Source of the DNA: Pachypanchax playfairii
Lineage: Eukaryota; Chordata; Actinopteri; Cyprinodontiformes; Aplocheilidae
Direction: 5' to 3'
Assembly (NCBI GenBank): GCA_006937955.1
Contig: SSNP01000029.1
Location: forward strand, 2,455,182 to 2,519,181
Length of the DNA stretch: 64,000 nucleotides
Shown here: in pieces, positions 13,251 to 22,865 of the stretch
Layout of the letters: each line of letters begins with the position of its first letter
Position numbering within the stretch: the stretch's first letter is position 1
Translations under genes and position numbers: made by a program
The notes under the pieces: model-generated
What the model was told of the DNA's origin: nothing
Database searches by the model: none
What the model saw: only the letters and a program-made list of their open reading frames with translations

Positions 13251-14181
13251 GACAGAATAATGGAAAATTGTAGAAATGGAATTGGCAGTCTTAAAAGAAA
13301 TTATTTGATTATATTTATTAGAATATTTGGTGGTGTGAAAGTTTACTGAAATAAAATTCATTTTTTAAATTTATTTCAAGTTGAAAGTCTATTAAATAAC
13401 ATTTTTGGGTGTGGTTATACGTTGTAAACTTTGTTGGAAGACATACAGAAGGCCATTGTGTTTCAAGTTCCTCTTGGATTAGCTGTTAGTTTGTCAATCT
13501 ACTCAAAACTCATCTTCCTTTCTCTAAGCTGAGGTTGAAATTAAAGCTAACAGTCTGCAGTTATAGCACATATTGTTTGTTTAATTTCAAATGCATTGTG
13601 GCAATGTACACAACCAAATATGTTTGAATTGTGTCGATGTCCCAATATTTATGGACCTGACTGTATATAGTGTTGCAGTGACAGCAGCTGCAAGTGACAC
13701 AATATTACCCACAATGCATTGGGCCAGGCCAGTTACTGTTGTTTACAAGTGGAGTGTCCTATCAGTGTGACTTAATATGTCAATCTAGTATTTGATGAGC
13801 AACCTGTACTAAAACTGATTAAAGCTCCAAAATTTCAAGTTTTAAAAACAACTAGAAATTTAACTGGGGGTCAAAATTGTAAATGTGTTGTAACATCAGT
13901 ACTTGCATTTGTTTTTAATGAGTATGAATTGTTTAGAACACATGAAGGGTGCAGAGCAAATTTGCTTCATTCATTTCTCTTGTTGTTATAAAGAGGTTCT
14001 CTCTCAGCCAGATTCTGTGTATCTGTTTGTGTGAATGTTAATGAGATATAAAACATTACCGGGAGTCAATATTCATTCTTCCTATTGAGTGGTGAAATAG
14101 ATCCTCTTTGGAGTTTTTACAATTATAAATGTGACTCCAAAGGAGTCGGTGCCTCAGCAGATATGGACCTCATCAAATTAC
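13251..14181. other. Non-coding stretch; possible Tc1-like terminal scrap
   Basis: Mostly unrecognised. The sequence about 13638-13668, reading TCCCAATATTTATGGACCTG and then ACTGTATA, resembles the outer end of a decayed Tc1-like element next to a TA. It is too short to annotate firmly. Confidence 0.35.
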
Positions 14182-14255
14182 AGGTACAGTATGTAAGAAT
14201 TTTACAGTGAAATACTCACACAACAGTCTAATGTCCCACCGATGTTGAAAATAAA

Positions 14256-14260
14256 GTCAC
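14256..14260. repeat. Target-site duplication (left) of the LTR element
   Basis: GTCAC immediately before the 5' LTR is repeated at 20320-20324 immediately after the 3' LTR end. Five base pairs is the usual Ty3/gypsy duplication length and confirms both element ends. Confidence 0.88.
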
Positions 14261-14835
14261 TGTTATGGATTGTTAGATGCAAACTAATTGATTTGATGAA
14301 ATAGGAGGGATTCTTTGTCTATTGTTGTTTTTTTTGGTTTTGGTTACCATGGTTCTTGCAGTTGATTGGGACTCATAGGTTCCACCTGGGAGGAGGAGCA
14401 CACCTGCTGTTGGAATCAGTGGGAGGGCTTTATAAGGCAGAGCAGAATCTTTCTCAGATGGCTTTTTGGGAAGTTTGCAAAGCACATGTCAGTAGTGTTT
14501 TGAGACTTTTGAGATCAGATTGTCAATTTATTGTTGGCTTTCTGTGAGTTTAAGACTTGGTCCATTTACAGTTTGCACAAAAGGATACACCTTTGTTTTC
14601 CTCATATCTCCACCTTTGGTTTATTGTTTCCTTCACATTAATATTATTCCGTCTATCCTTTGATAGAATCAGTGGGTAGTAGTGTGGATTTTTTTCTCAT
14701 TACTACCTTTTAGACCCCATTTGTACACTTTTGTTCTGGAGTTTGGGTGTGGTTGTGGGCTGTTTTGTTAGTTTTCCAATTATACGACAACAAGCCTGAG
14801 TCACACTTGGGTTTTGCTTTTGGGAAAACGTAACA
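14261..14835 (+). repeat. 5' LTR, 575 bp
   Basis: It begins TGTTATGGATTG and ends AAAACGTAACA. The last 85 bases (14751-14835) align without gaps to 20235-20319 with a single mismatch. A TATA-like TATAAGG at 14431-14437 is a plausible U3 promoter element. A primer-binding-like sequence follows the LTR two bases later. Confidence 0.88.
14431..14437 (+). promoter_or_regulatory. Candidate LTR TATA box
   Basis: TATAAGG lies about 170 bases into the 5' LTR, preceded by a G-rich stretch. Position and sequence suit a U3 core promoter driving the retrotransposon transcript. It is inferred from sequence only. Confidence 0.4.
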
Positions 14836-14837
14836 AT

Positions 14838-14855
14838 TGGGGTCTTGTCTGGGAT
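14838..14855 (+). other. Primer binding site, tRNA-Pro-like
   Basis: TGGGGTCTTGTCTGGGAT starts two bases after the 5' LTR. It matches the 18-base complement of tRNA-Pro used by gammaretroviruses at 15 of 18 positions by eye. All three differences are T in this copy, two of them C-to-T. The position directly after the LTR supports its role as the minus-strand primer site; tRNA identity is inference. Confidence 0.6.
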
Positions 14856-14972
14856 ATGAATGTATTAATCCGATCTGCAAGTTTCTGTTTTGATCTGTTT
14901 AAGAGGCCTGACACACATATTTGTTTGTAAGTCGTATTCAAATTTGTTTACTGTAAAAAGCAACCACACACC

Positions 14973-16114
14973 ATGGCATTCTCACTTGAAGCTTTTACAG
15001 AGAATCCTATTAGAGAGTTGCTGGACACCTGTCGAAAAGAAGACCTATTGACTATCTGTCGACATTTTGACATTGAAGTCTCAGCGGGTAGTAGGAAGGC
15101 AGAAATCAGAGAGGCTGTAGAGCTTTCTTTGATACAGCAAGGTATCCTTGAAAAAGGATCTGAAACTAAATCGGAAAGTGAAGAGGAAGAGGGCTTAGAG
15201 AAGTTCAAGATTAAGCTTGAACTGCAGTGAATGAAAATAGCTCAAGCGAAAATGCGGCTAGGGTTTCAAGAGAGAGAAAAACATAAGGAAAAAGAGAAAG
15301 ATAGGGAGGGAGAGAGAGAGAGAAAGAGAGGAAGCACAAACAGCCATTCACTTAAAATAATTAGCATTTGAGGAGGCCCATATCAAGTCAGGTCAAATGA
15401 TCGCATCTAATGACTTTGATTTGTCTCGCAAGAGCCAGCTGGTGCCGCCTTTTAATGAGAAGGAAGTAACAATATTTCACACTTTTCGAGCGGGTCGCAG
15501 ACACTCTGAAATGGCCAAAAGAGTTCAGGCCATTGCTACTCCAAAGTGTAGTGGTCGGTAAAGCTCAAAATGTTTATGCGTCTTTGTCGCCCAGAGTTCC
15601 AACTATAAGACCGTGAAAGAAGCTATCCTACGTGCTTATGAGTTGGTACCTGAGGCATATAGGCAACAGTTCCAAAGGCTTAAGAAAACTGAGTCCCAGA
15701 CCTATACAGAATTTGCTCGGGAACAACAGACTTTGTTTGATTGTTGGTGTAAGTCACAGGAAGTCAAAGAACTAGATGACTTGAAAAATCTCATTTTGCT
15801 GGAACAGTTGAAGCAATGTGTAGGTGAAAGAATTGCTACATACTTGAATGAGCATAAAAGCCTTAGTCTCGAAAAAGCGGCTGTTCTTGCATTTGAATTT
15901 GCACTCACCCACAAAGTTAGTTTTGTGGCAAAGTCACCAAGCATCAACACCAGGCCTAGTCTATCAAAACTCTTCACCGTTTCTAAGCCAGTTTTCACTT
16001 CAGCCAGTTTCCATTCAAGCAGAGTTTCATTATTGTCATACAAAAGGTCATTTTGTTCGTGATTGCCCAGTTTTAGTGAAGAAAGTTGAGAAAACCAAAA
16101 AACCAAAGCTGTGA
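14973..16114 (+). pseudogene. gag remnant with SCAN-like capsid segment and damaged zinc knuckle
   Basis: An open N-terminal piece (14973-15230, 85 codons) ends in an acidic stretch. It is followed by a broken GA-rich/charged linker with stops and frameshifts (15231-15612). Then comes an open 149-codon capsid piece (15613-16062). That piece contains a helical block with the pattern YRQQFQRLKK, LILLEQLKQCV and YLNEHKSLSLEKA, spaced as in the vertebrate SCAN domain; SCAN is known to derive from the gag of Gmr1-like elements. The nucleocapsid knuckle lies in another frame at about 16024-16070 and keeps C, H and C of the C-X2-C-X4-H-X4-C pattern, but the first cysteine is replaced by phenylalanine. 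At least three frame breaks make it non-functional. Confidence 0.85.
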
Positions 16115-16523
16115 GTTGTTGAACCTTTAGTTGCAGATTCTAAATCTGTAAATGAGAAAGTACCAGATGAGTTTAAACCCTTTGTGTCTGAGGGATTCAT
16201 GTCTCTGCCTGGAGACGAATCTGGTAAAAAGCCCATTAAGATATTGCGAGACGCTGTGGCTTCGCAGTCCATTATGTTGAGAGGTGTGTAAAGAGATGGA
16301 AAATGGTAATAGTGTGTTAATGCGTGGTGTTGAGATGAGTTGGATAAAGGAACCTTTATTCAATGTGATCCTGGAGTCTGGAATAATTAATGGACCTGTG
16401 GAGGTAGCTCTGAGGGATGGGTTACCTGTGGGAGGAATCACTTTCCTTCTGGGGAATGATGTGGCCGGTGGCAAGGTTACATCTGACCCAAGCCCAATTG
16501 TGTTGAAGGTGCCAAGCAACTAA
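16115..16523 (+). pseudogene. Retroviral-type aspartic protease remnant
   Basis: The sense strand encodes KILRDAVASQS near 16229-16262, at the place where the family has a D-T/S-G-A active site. Here the motif reads D-A-V-A, so the catalytic context is lost. A second conserved block, FLLGNDVAGGKV, is encoded near 16446-16481. A stop at about 16288 and a frame change separate the two blocks. The protease would process the gag-pol polyprotein in an intact element. Confidence 0.75.
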
Positions 16524-16533
16524 GGAAGATACA

Positions 16534-18086
16534 TTGTCAAAGTTGCATCCTGTTGTGTTTTCATCTTGTGTTGTAACACGTGCCATGGCAAAGAAAAATT
16601 CTGATAGCACAAGTGGTATTGACAGAGATGATTCTTTGTTTGATTTGTCCAAGACACTTTTATACAACAGTGACTTGGACTTAACTTCCCAGGCTAAATC
16701 ACCTGTAGTTGAGAGCAAGCACATTGAGGCTGATGGTGGAGATCATGGAGATCACACTTCAGACAGTCTCCCTGATACATTTTTGTGTGATAATCATTCT
16801 GAGATAGCCCCTGAGCTGAGATTCTAGAGAGGGATGACAAGACCCCTACAAGTAGCTTTAAAATGTCACGAAAGCAGCTCATTGTTGAACAGGAGAAGGA
16901 CGTGTCTTTGTCCCATCTTTATGAAAACATGGGTCAGGAATTAAGATGTGCCGGTGCGCCTGTGGAGTACTTTAGAAAGGATGGTGTTTTGATGAGAAAA
17001 TGGCAGCCATGTACTTTATTGGAAGGTGCAAGGTCAGAAGTGTCTCAAATAGTGGTTCTGACACAATTTCGTTCGGAAATACTTAGGTTGGCACATGCAG
17101 GAAAAATGGCTGGTCATCTCGGAGTCAATAAGACATATGATTGCATTTTGCAAAATTTCTTTTGGCCAGGTCTAAAAGTAGACGTGAAGAACTTTTGTAA
17201 AAGATGCCATGAATGCCAGTTTATGGGCAAACCAAATCAAGCGGTGCCGATTGCGCCTTTGCAACCCGTACCCGCTTTCAATGAACCATTCAGCAAAGTG
17301 CTGGTGGACTGTGTGGGACCCTTACCCAGAACAAAGAGTGGAAATCAGTTTATTCTCACCATCATGTGTGCATCCACTCGTTTTCCCGAGGCAGTGCCTC
17401 TTAGGAAAATAACAGCTAAGAGTGTTGTAAAAGCCCTTGTGAAGTTTTTTCAGTCTTTGGCCTCCCTAAAATCGTCCAATCAGACCAAGGATCAAACTTC
17501 ATGTCAAAGGTGTTTCAACAGGTAATGCAGCAGTTAGGAACAGATCACCGCCCTTCCAGCGCATATCACCCTGAAAGCCAAGGGGCTTTGGAAAGATTTC
17601 ATGCCACTCTAAAATCAATGCTAAGAGCTTACTGTCTCGAGTCTCGAGTTCAGAAATGATTGGGATGAGGATGTTCCCTTGGTTTTGTTCGCAGCTCGTG
17701 AAGTGGTACAAGAATCACTTGGGTTTAGCCCAAATGAGCTTGTATTTGGACACAGACTCAGAGGACCCATGTCTCTGTTGAAGGAAAAGCTTCTTGAAGA
17801 AGATTCTAGTTAACAGGTCAATCTGTTAGAGCATGTGTCTGCATTTTGCCACAGACTGCGATGAGCTTGTGACATAGCAGGAGAAAATCTAAAGAGGACT
17901 CAGACCAAAATGAAGGTCTGGTATGACCGAAAAGCCCGTCGTCACTCGTTTGAAGTGGGAGACCAAGTTTTGATTCTCTTGCCAGTTGTTGGGTCACCTT
18001 TGGAAGCACGGTTTTCTGGACCGTATACAGTGGAAGAGAAAGTTGGTCATTTAGATTACATAATTTCGACACCTGACCATAGAAAG
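16534..18086 (+). pseudogene. Integrase region of pol, frameshifted
   Basis: A protease-integrase linker (16534-16827) precedes the integrase. The 16863-17525 frame carries an HHCC zinc-binding module (histidines in LAHAGKMAGHLG, cysteines in CKRCHECQ) and the first catalytic Asp in the VDCVGPLP block. A frameshift near 17455 moves the remainder into another frame, where the second Asp (SDQGSNF) and the Glu (HPESQGALERFH) are found. Further stops occur near 17656, 17810 and 17860. The C-terminal GPY/F-type module (ARFSGPY) is at about 18007-18030. The coding frame is cut at 18087-18094 by the hAT insertion and resumes at 18748. Confidence 0.88.
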
Positions 18087-18094
18087 AAAAAAAG

Positions 18095-18739
18095 TCGGGC
18101 CGGGACTTTAACGCGTTAAGATTAATTAATTACACAAAAATAACCCGTAAATTTTTTTAACGCATTTTAATCGCACTTATTTAAGCACCGCAGAACATCT
18201 CTCATGAGTTTCAGCGGACCGATTATACTGGAGCACCTACCAGCGTTCATTATTTAGGACAACAACAAACCACAGTGAACATGAATGAAGAAGCGACTGC
18301 TTTGATTGGCCCCGTGGATGGGAAGTTTTGTTATAAAAAAATGACTGGATGGAAGCGTGGATAAGAGCATGTGTGCAAGCTATGCAGCAAGGAATTTGCA
18401 CATCACCGCAGCACATCGGGCCTGAAGTATCACCTCAATGTTAAACATATAGCAGCTAGCGTGGACGTTAGCCCGACTCCGAGTACAAGTGTAGACATTT
18501 TCTACACTTAATGCACTGGTCTGTTGGACTTGGTTGAACAAAAATAAACAATATTTTGTTGCTTAAGCTTATGTGTATTCAGTCATGATTCAATGGTATA
18601 CTAAAAATCCGTTTGAAAAAAATTCTCACTGTTCTCTGGTCAAATATTTATATGCAATTAAAATGCGATTAATTTTGATTAATTAATTACAAAGCCTCTA
18701 ATTAATTAGATTAACATTTTTAATCGAGTCTCGGCCCTA
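18095..18739 (+). mobile_element. Non-autonomous hAT element with relict BED zinc finger
   Basis: A 645 bp insertion sits inside the retrotransposon pol gene. It is flanked by the perfect 8-bp duplication AAAAAAAG (18087-18094 and 18740-18747), the hAT hallmark. The ends are inverted: TCGGGCCGGGACT on the left and TAGGGCCGAGACT at the reverse-complemented right. The interior keeps the start of a transposase frame at about 18281. After one in-frame stop it encodes a BED-type zinc finger, CKLCSKEF followed by an H-X4-H pair in YHLNVKH, at about 18375-18455. The rest of the transposase is deleted, so it needed an autonomous hAT partner. Confidence 0.9.
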
Positions 18740-18747
18740 AAAAAAAG

Positions 18748-20173
18748 ATTATGCCACATTAACATGATGAAGCCATACTACACTCCAAATGACCAGGGAA
18801 ATGAAATAAATAAACGGCAAGTTGTTGAGTGCGCTGTAGTGAACTCTAACTCACAGCCCAGAACTGACCATAGGGAATCTGAGCCAGTGGTCCAACTTGG
18901 TAACTCTGAGACATTGGAAAACCTTGATAGTTATCTATCTCATTTATGTCCCAAGGAAAGAGCAGATGTTTCTTCTTTGTTGTGTTCATTCAAGAGTATA
19001 TTCTCTGATGTGCCATCAGAAACAAACGTTTTAGGGCATGATATTGATGTAGGTTTGGCTCAACCTATCAAACAACATGCATATAGAGTCAATCCTCTGA
19101 AACGCGAGTTGCTCCGAAATGAAGTTGAGTATATGGTGAAGCATGGTATTGCAGAGCCTAGTGACAGCGCATGGAGTTCACCCTGCATCTTGGTTCCTAA
19201 GGCAGACACAACAAGTCTGCGATTTTGTTCGGATTTTCGTAAGGTCAATAGTGTCACCAAGCCCGATTCCTACCCCCTGCCGAGAGTAAATGACTGTGCG
19301 GACCGTGTTGGGTCGGCTCGTTTTGTCAGTAAATTTGATCTTCTCAAAGGTTATTGGCAGGTGCCGTTGACTCAACGTGCAAAAGAAATATTAGCGTTCG
19401 TAATTCCAGATGGTTTGTTTGCATATCTCTGGATGCCTTTTGGCCTGAGGAATGCTGGAGCCACCTTTCACCTTTCTGGTTTAGACAAGGCTGAAGCCTA
19501 TATTGACGATGTCATTGTTTTCAGTGACTCTTTGTCTGACCACCTGAAGCATGTTAGGGAGGTGTTTGAACGATTGAAGGCAGCCAATCTAACAATCTAT
19601 TTAGGAAAATCCGACATTGCACATGCCACCGTCAAATACCTTGGAAAGGTGATTGGACAGGGCAAAGTTTTACCAGTATCAGCAAAGGTAGAGGTTATAC
19701 TGAAATTCCCTGTCCCCTCCACTCGCAAGGAACTGAAGCGATTCTTGGGTATGGCAGGATACTACAGAGCATTTTGTCGAAATTTTGCTCAAGTAGTTTC
19801 TCCTCTGACCCACATAACTAGTCCCAGGGTTCCTTTTCAGTGGACACCTGACTGTCAGAATGCATTTGACAAAGCCAAAGCATTACTCGCTAATACTCCT
19901 GTGTTGAAGGCTCCTGATTTCAGTCAACCTTTTGCCCTCTACACAGATGTGAGTGGTCTAGGCGTGGGAGCAGTGCTTGTCCAAAATGATGAGAGTGGAG
20001 TTGAGCCCCCAGTGGCGTTTTTCTCTAAGAAACTTAGTACCTGTCAAGTACAGTACTCAACTGTCGAAAAAGAAACACTTGCTTTAGTTTTGGCTCTTGA
20101 ACATTTTGAGATTTATGTGTCAACCTCAGATCCTTTGTTGGTTTATACAGACCACGTCTCAAGGGCTATTTAA
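18748..20173 (+). pseudogene. Reverse transcriptase and truncated RNase H of pol
   Basis: One open frame of 469 codons from 18764 covers RT and part of RNase H. RT shows the FDLLKGYWQ block near residue 191, MPFGLRNAGATF near 224 and the catalytic YIDD at residues 246-249. The segment between ATF and YIDD is shorter than in related elements by roughly six or seven residues, suggesting an in-frame deletion in the palm. RNase H follows, with Asp in YTD (about 395), Glu in EKETLA (about 437) and Asp in YTDH (about 463). It then stops abruptly after TDH, joining a short VSRAI tail, which looks like an internal deletion. The frame upstream of 18764 is continuous with integrase once the hAT insertion is ignored. 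Confidence 0.88.
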
Positions 20174-20229
20174 GTTGATTTGAACGTTTGAGAATTTGGT
20201 CTGTTGAAATGTTTTGAACCAAGAGTTCA

Positions 20230-20319
20230 GGTGGGGTTGTGGGCTGTTTTGTTAGTTTTCCGATTATACGACAACAAGCCTGAGTCACACTTGGGTTTTG
20301 CTTTTGGGAAAACGTAACA
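20230..20319 (+). repeat. 3' LTR remnant, last ~90 bp only
   Basis: The region 20235-20319 matches 14751-14835 at 84 of 85 positions and ends at the target duplication. The first roughly 485 bases of the LTR are absent. A deletion therefore joined the 3' untranslated region directly to the LTR interior. Confidence 0.85.
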
Positions 20320-20789
20320 GTCACATTGTAACAGATCTCCATCCCAGCTGGCTGGGTGGTCTCTAGTTTCTATAATTTTAAAAAAGCTAGCCCGGACTGT
20401 AATTTACACGTCCAGACTTCCTGGTTCCATAACAAATCACATGTGAGTCTGCAAGGCTGCCAAGTCTTCAACACAAGCAACTGTAATTCCACCACGAGCA
20501 GCAACAAAAAGTACAAAAAAAAAACACCACATCCTTCCAACTGAGCAGCCGAGCTGCACGTGATCGGGCGTTCAAACACACTTAGGAAAACGCTGAACAA
20601 ATAGGCCTTCAGATATTCCCCAAAATTGAACAAATACAAGAGAAACTAAATGAAGATCAACATCAAAACTGGAAACCCAACAGAGAAATCAGGGGGGGAG
20701 TGGCTGAGAGCAGACATTTTTTTTTTCGTTCTACATGAACTGCAGGATTTGAATTTGACAACAAGATCTAATTCTTACATACTGTACCT

Positions 20790-21695
20790 TTAAATGACTT
20801 CAAGATTGGCAGAAATTTGGTCAAAGTAAGAAAATAAATTTGTTTTGAATAACAGCTTTTTGACTGTACAGCCAATGATGCTGCACAAGTAAGAAAATCT
20901 CCTCCCATTTGTGCTGACTGATGTGACAGAATGCAAACATTAAACATTTAGCCAAGAAAACATTGCTTTTCTTTTTTGAAAGTTGGATATTCCTGATGGC
21001 TGTTTACATTAGTTGTTCAGTCAGAAAACAGTCGTGAGTATACTGTGGTCAAGTTTATGTAGCAAATGTACAGATTATACAATACTCAATGCTCTTTGAG
21101 GTCTCTGGTGTTTTCTTTCCTGACCTTTCATATAAGATCAGGTGGAATGTATAATAATCCAATAAAAAAGATATACTGTAGGTATGAAAATACCTCAAAT
21201 AAATCATCTGATTCTCACAAGCTCTGAAATTTGACTTGAATTTGAAACAGAACTTCTGTCTGCAACTCTTTTTTTTTTTACTTTGTTTTTTATATTTGTT
21301 GTATGTTTTGGATTACTGCCAAGTTTTAATTATATAGACAGATGGGCTCACAGCTGATATTATTATACTTTGGTAAACAGAGGAGTTCATTCTTCCTATT
21401 CTGTATCACTGTTTTTGTTGACTGAAAAATAGTAAATGACACAGTTGTCACTTATTTTCTTTACCTGCTTGTTCCTGTTTAGGGTGATGGGGAGCTGGTG
21501 TTTGTCTCCAGCAGTCTTTGGGTTTCGAACCCAGGACCTTTGGCAACAAACTGCTCCACTGTGAAGAACTTTAAATTTGAAATTTGTGGCAAGACAACTA
21601 TAATCAGTTTTGTTTGTGAAGTTTTTATCGATAAAAATTTTACTCAGTAACCTCATCAACTTCTTTTGACATTGACACTAAGTTGACTGAGATTC
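20790..21695. repeat. Mostly unrecognised; antisense SINE-like fragment at 21460-21590
   Basis: The piece around 21466-21550, with TTTACCTGCTTGTTCCTG and GGGAGCTGGTG, is an antisense fragment of the repeat seen whole at 46385-46695. The rest of the interval is AT-rich and has no recognisable gene. Confidence 0.5.
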
Positions 21696-21698
21696 ATA

Positions 21699-22862
21699 GG
21701 GCGTGATTTATCAAAAGTTTGCGGTTGTTAAAACAGGCGCAAACTGCTCAGCAGCCGCAAAAAAAAGCAGCGGTTGATTTACTAACGGCACGCAGGCAAA
21801 ACTGCTGAAACTGTTGAACCTCCAGCAAGACGCGCAAAGTAATTTTAGCACTTTTCCGCATTGACGAATATGCAACGTGGGCGTTTTTGTCAGAAGACGC
21901 AAAATATTGGGAGAAGTGGGCGTTTCAGCGTAGTGTGATTTATCAAACCTGGAAATGTTTGTGGCTTCTAATTTTGCGCGTATTTTCACCGCCTTTGAAA
22001 AGCATGTTTTAACTCTCCGCAAAAATGGATGCAGCGATCGTTGCATGAAGACATAGACAGATGTGGGGATCATTCCAGCACAGTTAATGCTGCATCTCCC
22101 AGGGTAGTTGGTCCAGTGTGTGTCACAGGTTTTGAATGTAGTGTTACGTGAGCAGATACATTAAGTTTCCAAACACTTGATGCAGACGTTGTGCCAAATT
22201 ATCCAGGCTCACGATTGTTTCATTCTGAGGAATAGTGTTATATTTACGAGGTTGAGAGATGGTGAATATGGAGATTGCTGCTCTTGGTTGCGTGTGTTAA
22301 GTTATTTGTGCCCTGTAAATATCATTCCACACATTTATGAATCTAATAGCAGCTCAGGATCTAAGGTGGTGCAGATCTCCTTTACCCCTGTGCTCAACCA
22401 GACTATTGAGAGGGAACATCGATATCTGGCCCACATATGCACTAGAAACATTTTTGAGCACACCACATCCTGAAAAGCAGGTGTCGGTGTTTGGACCGCC
22501 CTGGAGGGAAACTTTATGCACCAGCCAAGGTTTTCCTGCACTGTTGTTTGCTGTATGTAACACAACATCACAGAGCAGAGCCCGAAGATATCTTTGCTAC
22601 AGCTCAACAATATTTTTTTTGCCTCTTCTGCTCATATTTGAAGCTCAAATGGCTCGAATTTCATTTTCTGTTTGCGCCTTTCTTACGCCTGTAAGAGAAT
22701 AGCGCCGTCAATTTTCTCATTTGAAAATTGCTTTTTGCACAGGTTAACAATTGTGCAGTCAGTCTTAGTAGATCACCAAATCAGGAACACGCTCTTGGCG
22801 CAAAATTTTTGCGGTGCACGCAATTTTGCGCTCTTAATTTGGAATGTTGATAAATCAGGCCT
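21699..22862 (+). mobile_element. PIF/Harbinger relic with transposase C-terminal trace
   Basis: Inverted ends GGGCGTGATTTATC (left) and AGGCCTGATTTATC (reverse-complemented right) match at 12 of 14 positions and are flanked by ATA on both sides, compatible with a 3-bp target duplication. At 22473-22592 the plus strand encodes KSRCRCLDRPGGKLYAPAKV followed by a decayed helix. This resembles the C-terminal block of HARBI1-type transposases. No DDE core could be read, so the copy is defective. Confidence 0.75.
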
Positions 22863-22865
22863 ATA

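Larger units (their letters stand above)
14261..20319 (+). mobile_element. Gmr1-like Ty3/gypsy LTR retrotransposon, defective
   Basis: The element is bounded by the 5-bp target duplication GTCAC (14256-14260 and 20320-20324). It starts TGTTATGG and ends ACGTAACA (TG...CA). Domain order is gag (SCAN-like capsid segment, zinc knuckle), protease, integrase, reverse transcriptase, RNase H. Integrase upstream of RT is the Ty1/copia order, yet the RT and integrase sequences are Ty3/gypsy type. That combination defines the Gmr1-like group known from deuterostomes including cod. The copy is dead: gag and integrase have several frameshifts, the protease active site is altered, RT and RNase H carry deletions, the 3' LTR is mostly missing, and a 645 bp hAT derivative interrupts it. 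Confidence 0.9.
14182..20789. mobile_element. Host MITE split by the LTR retrotransposon
   Basis: The ends at 14182-14201 and 20770-20789 are a perfect 20-bp inverted repeat beginning AGGTACAGTATG. With the LTR element and one copy of its target duplication removed, about 540 bp remains, a typical MITE length. The element is therefore the outer shell of a three-level nest. No clear target duplication flanks it, so its superfamily is not assigned. Confidence 0.7.

Noticed and set aside
18281..18510. A stand-alone zinc-finger gene
   Set aside because: It lies wholly within the hAT element, has an in-frame stop and lacks further exons.
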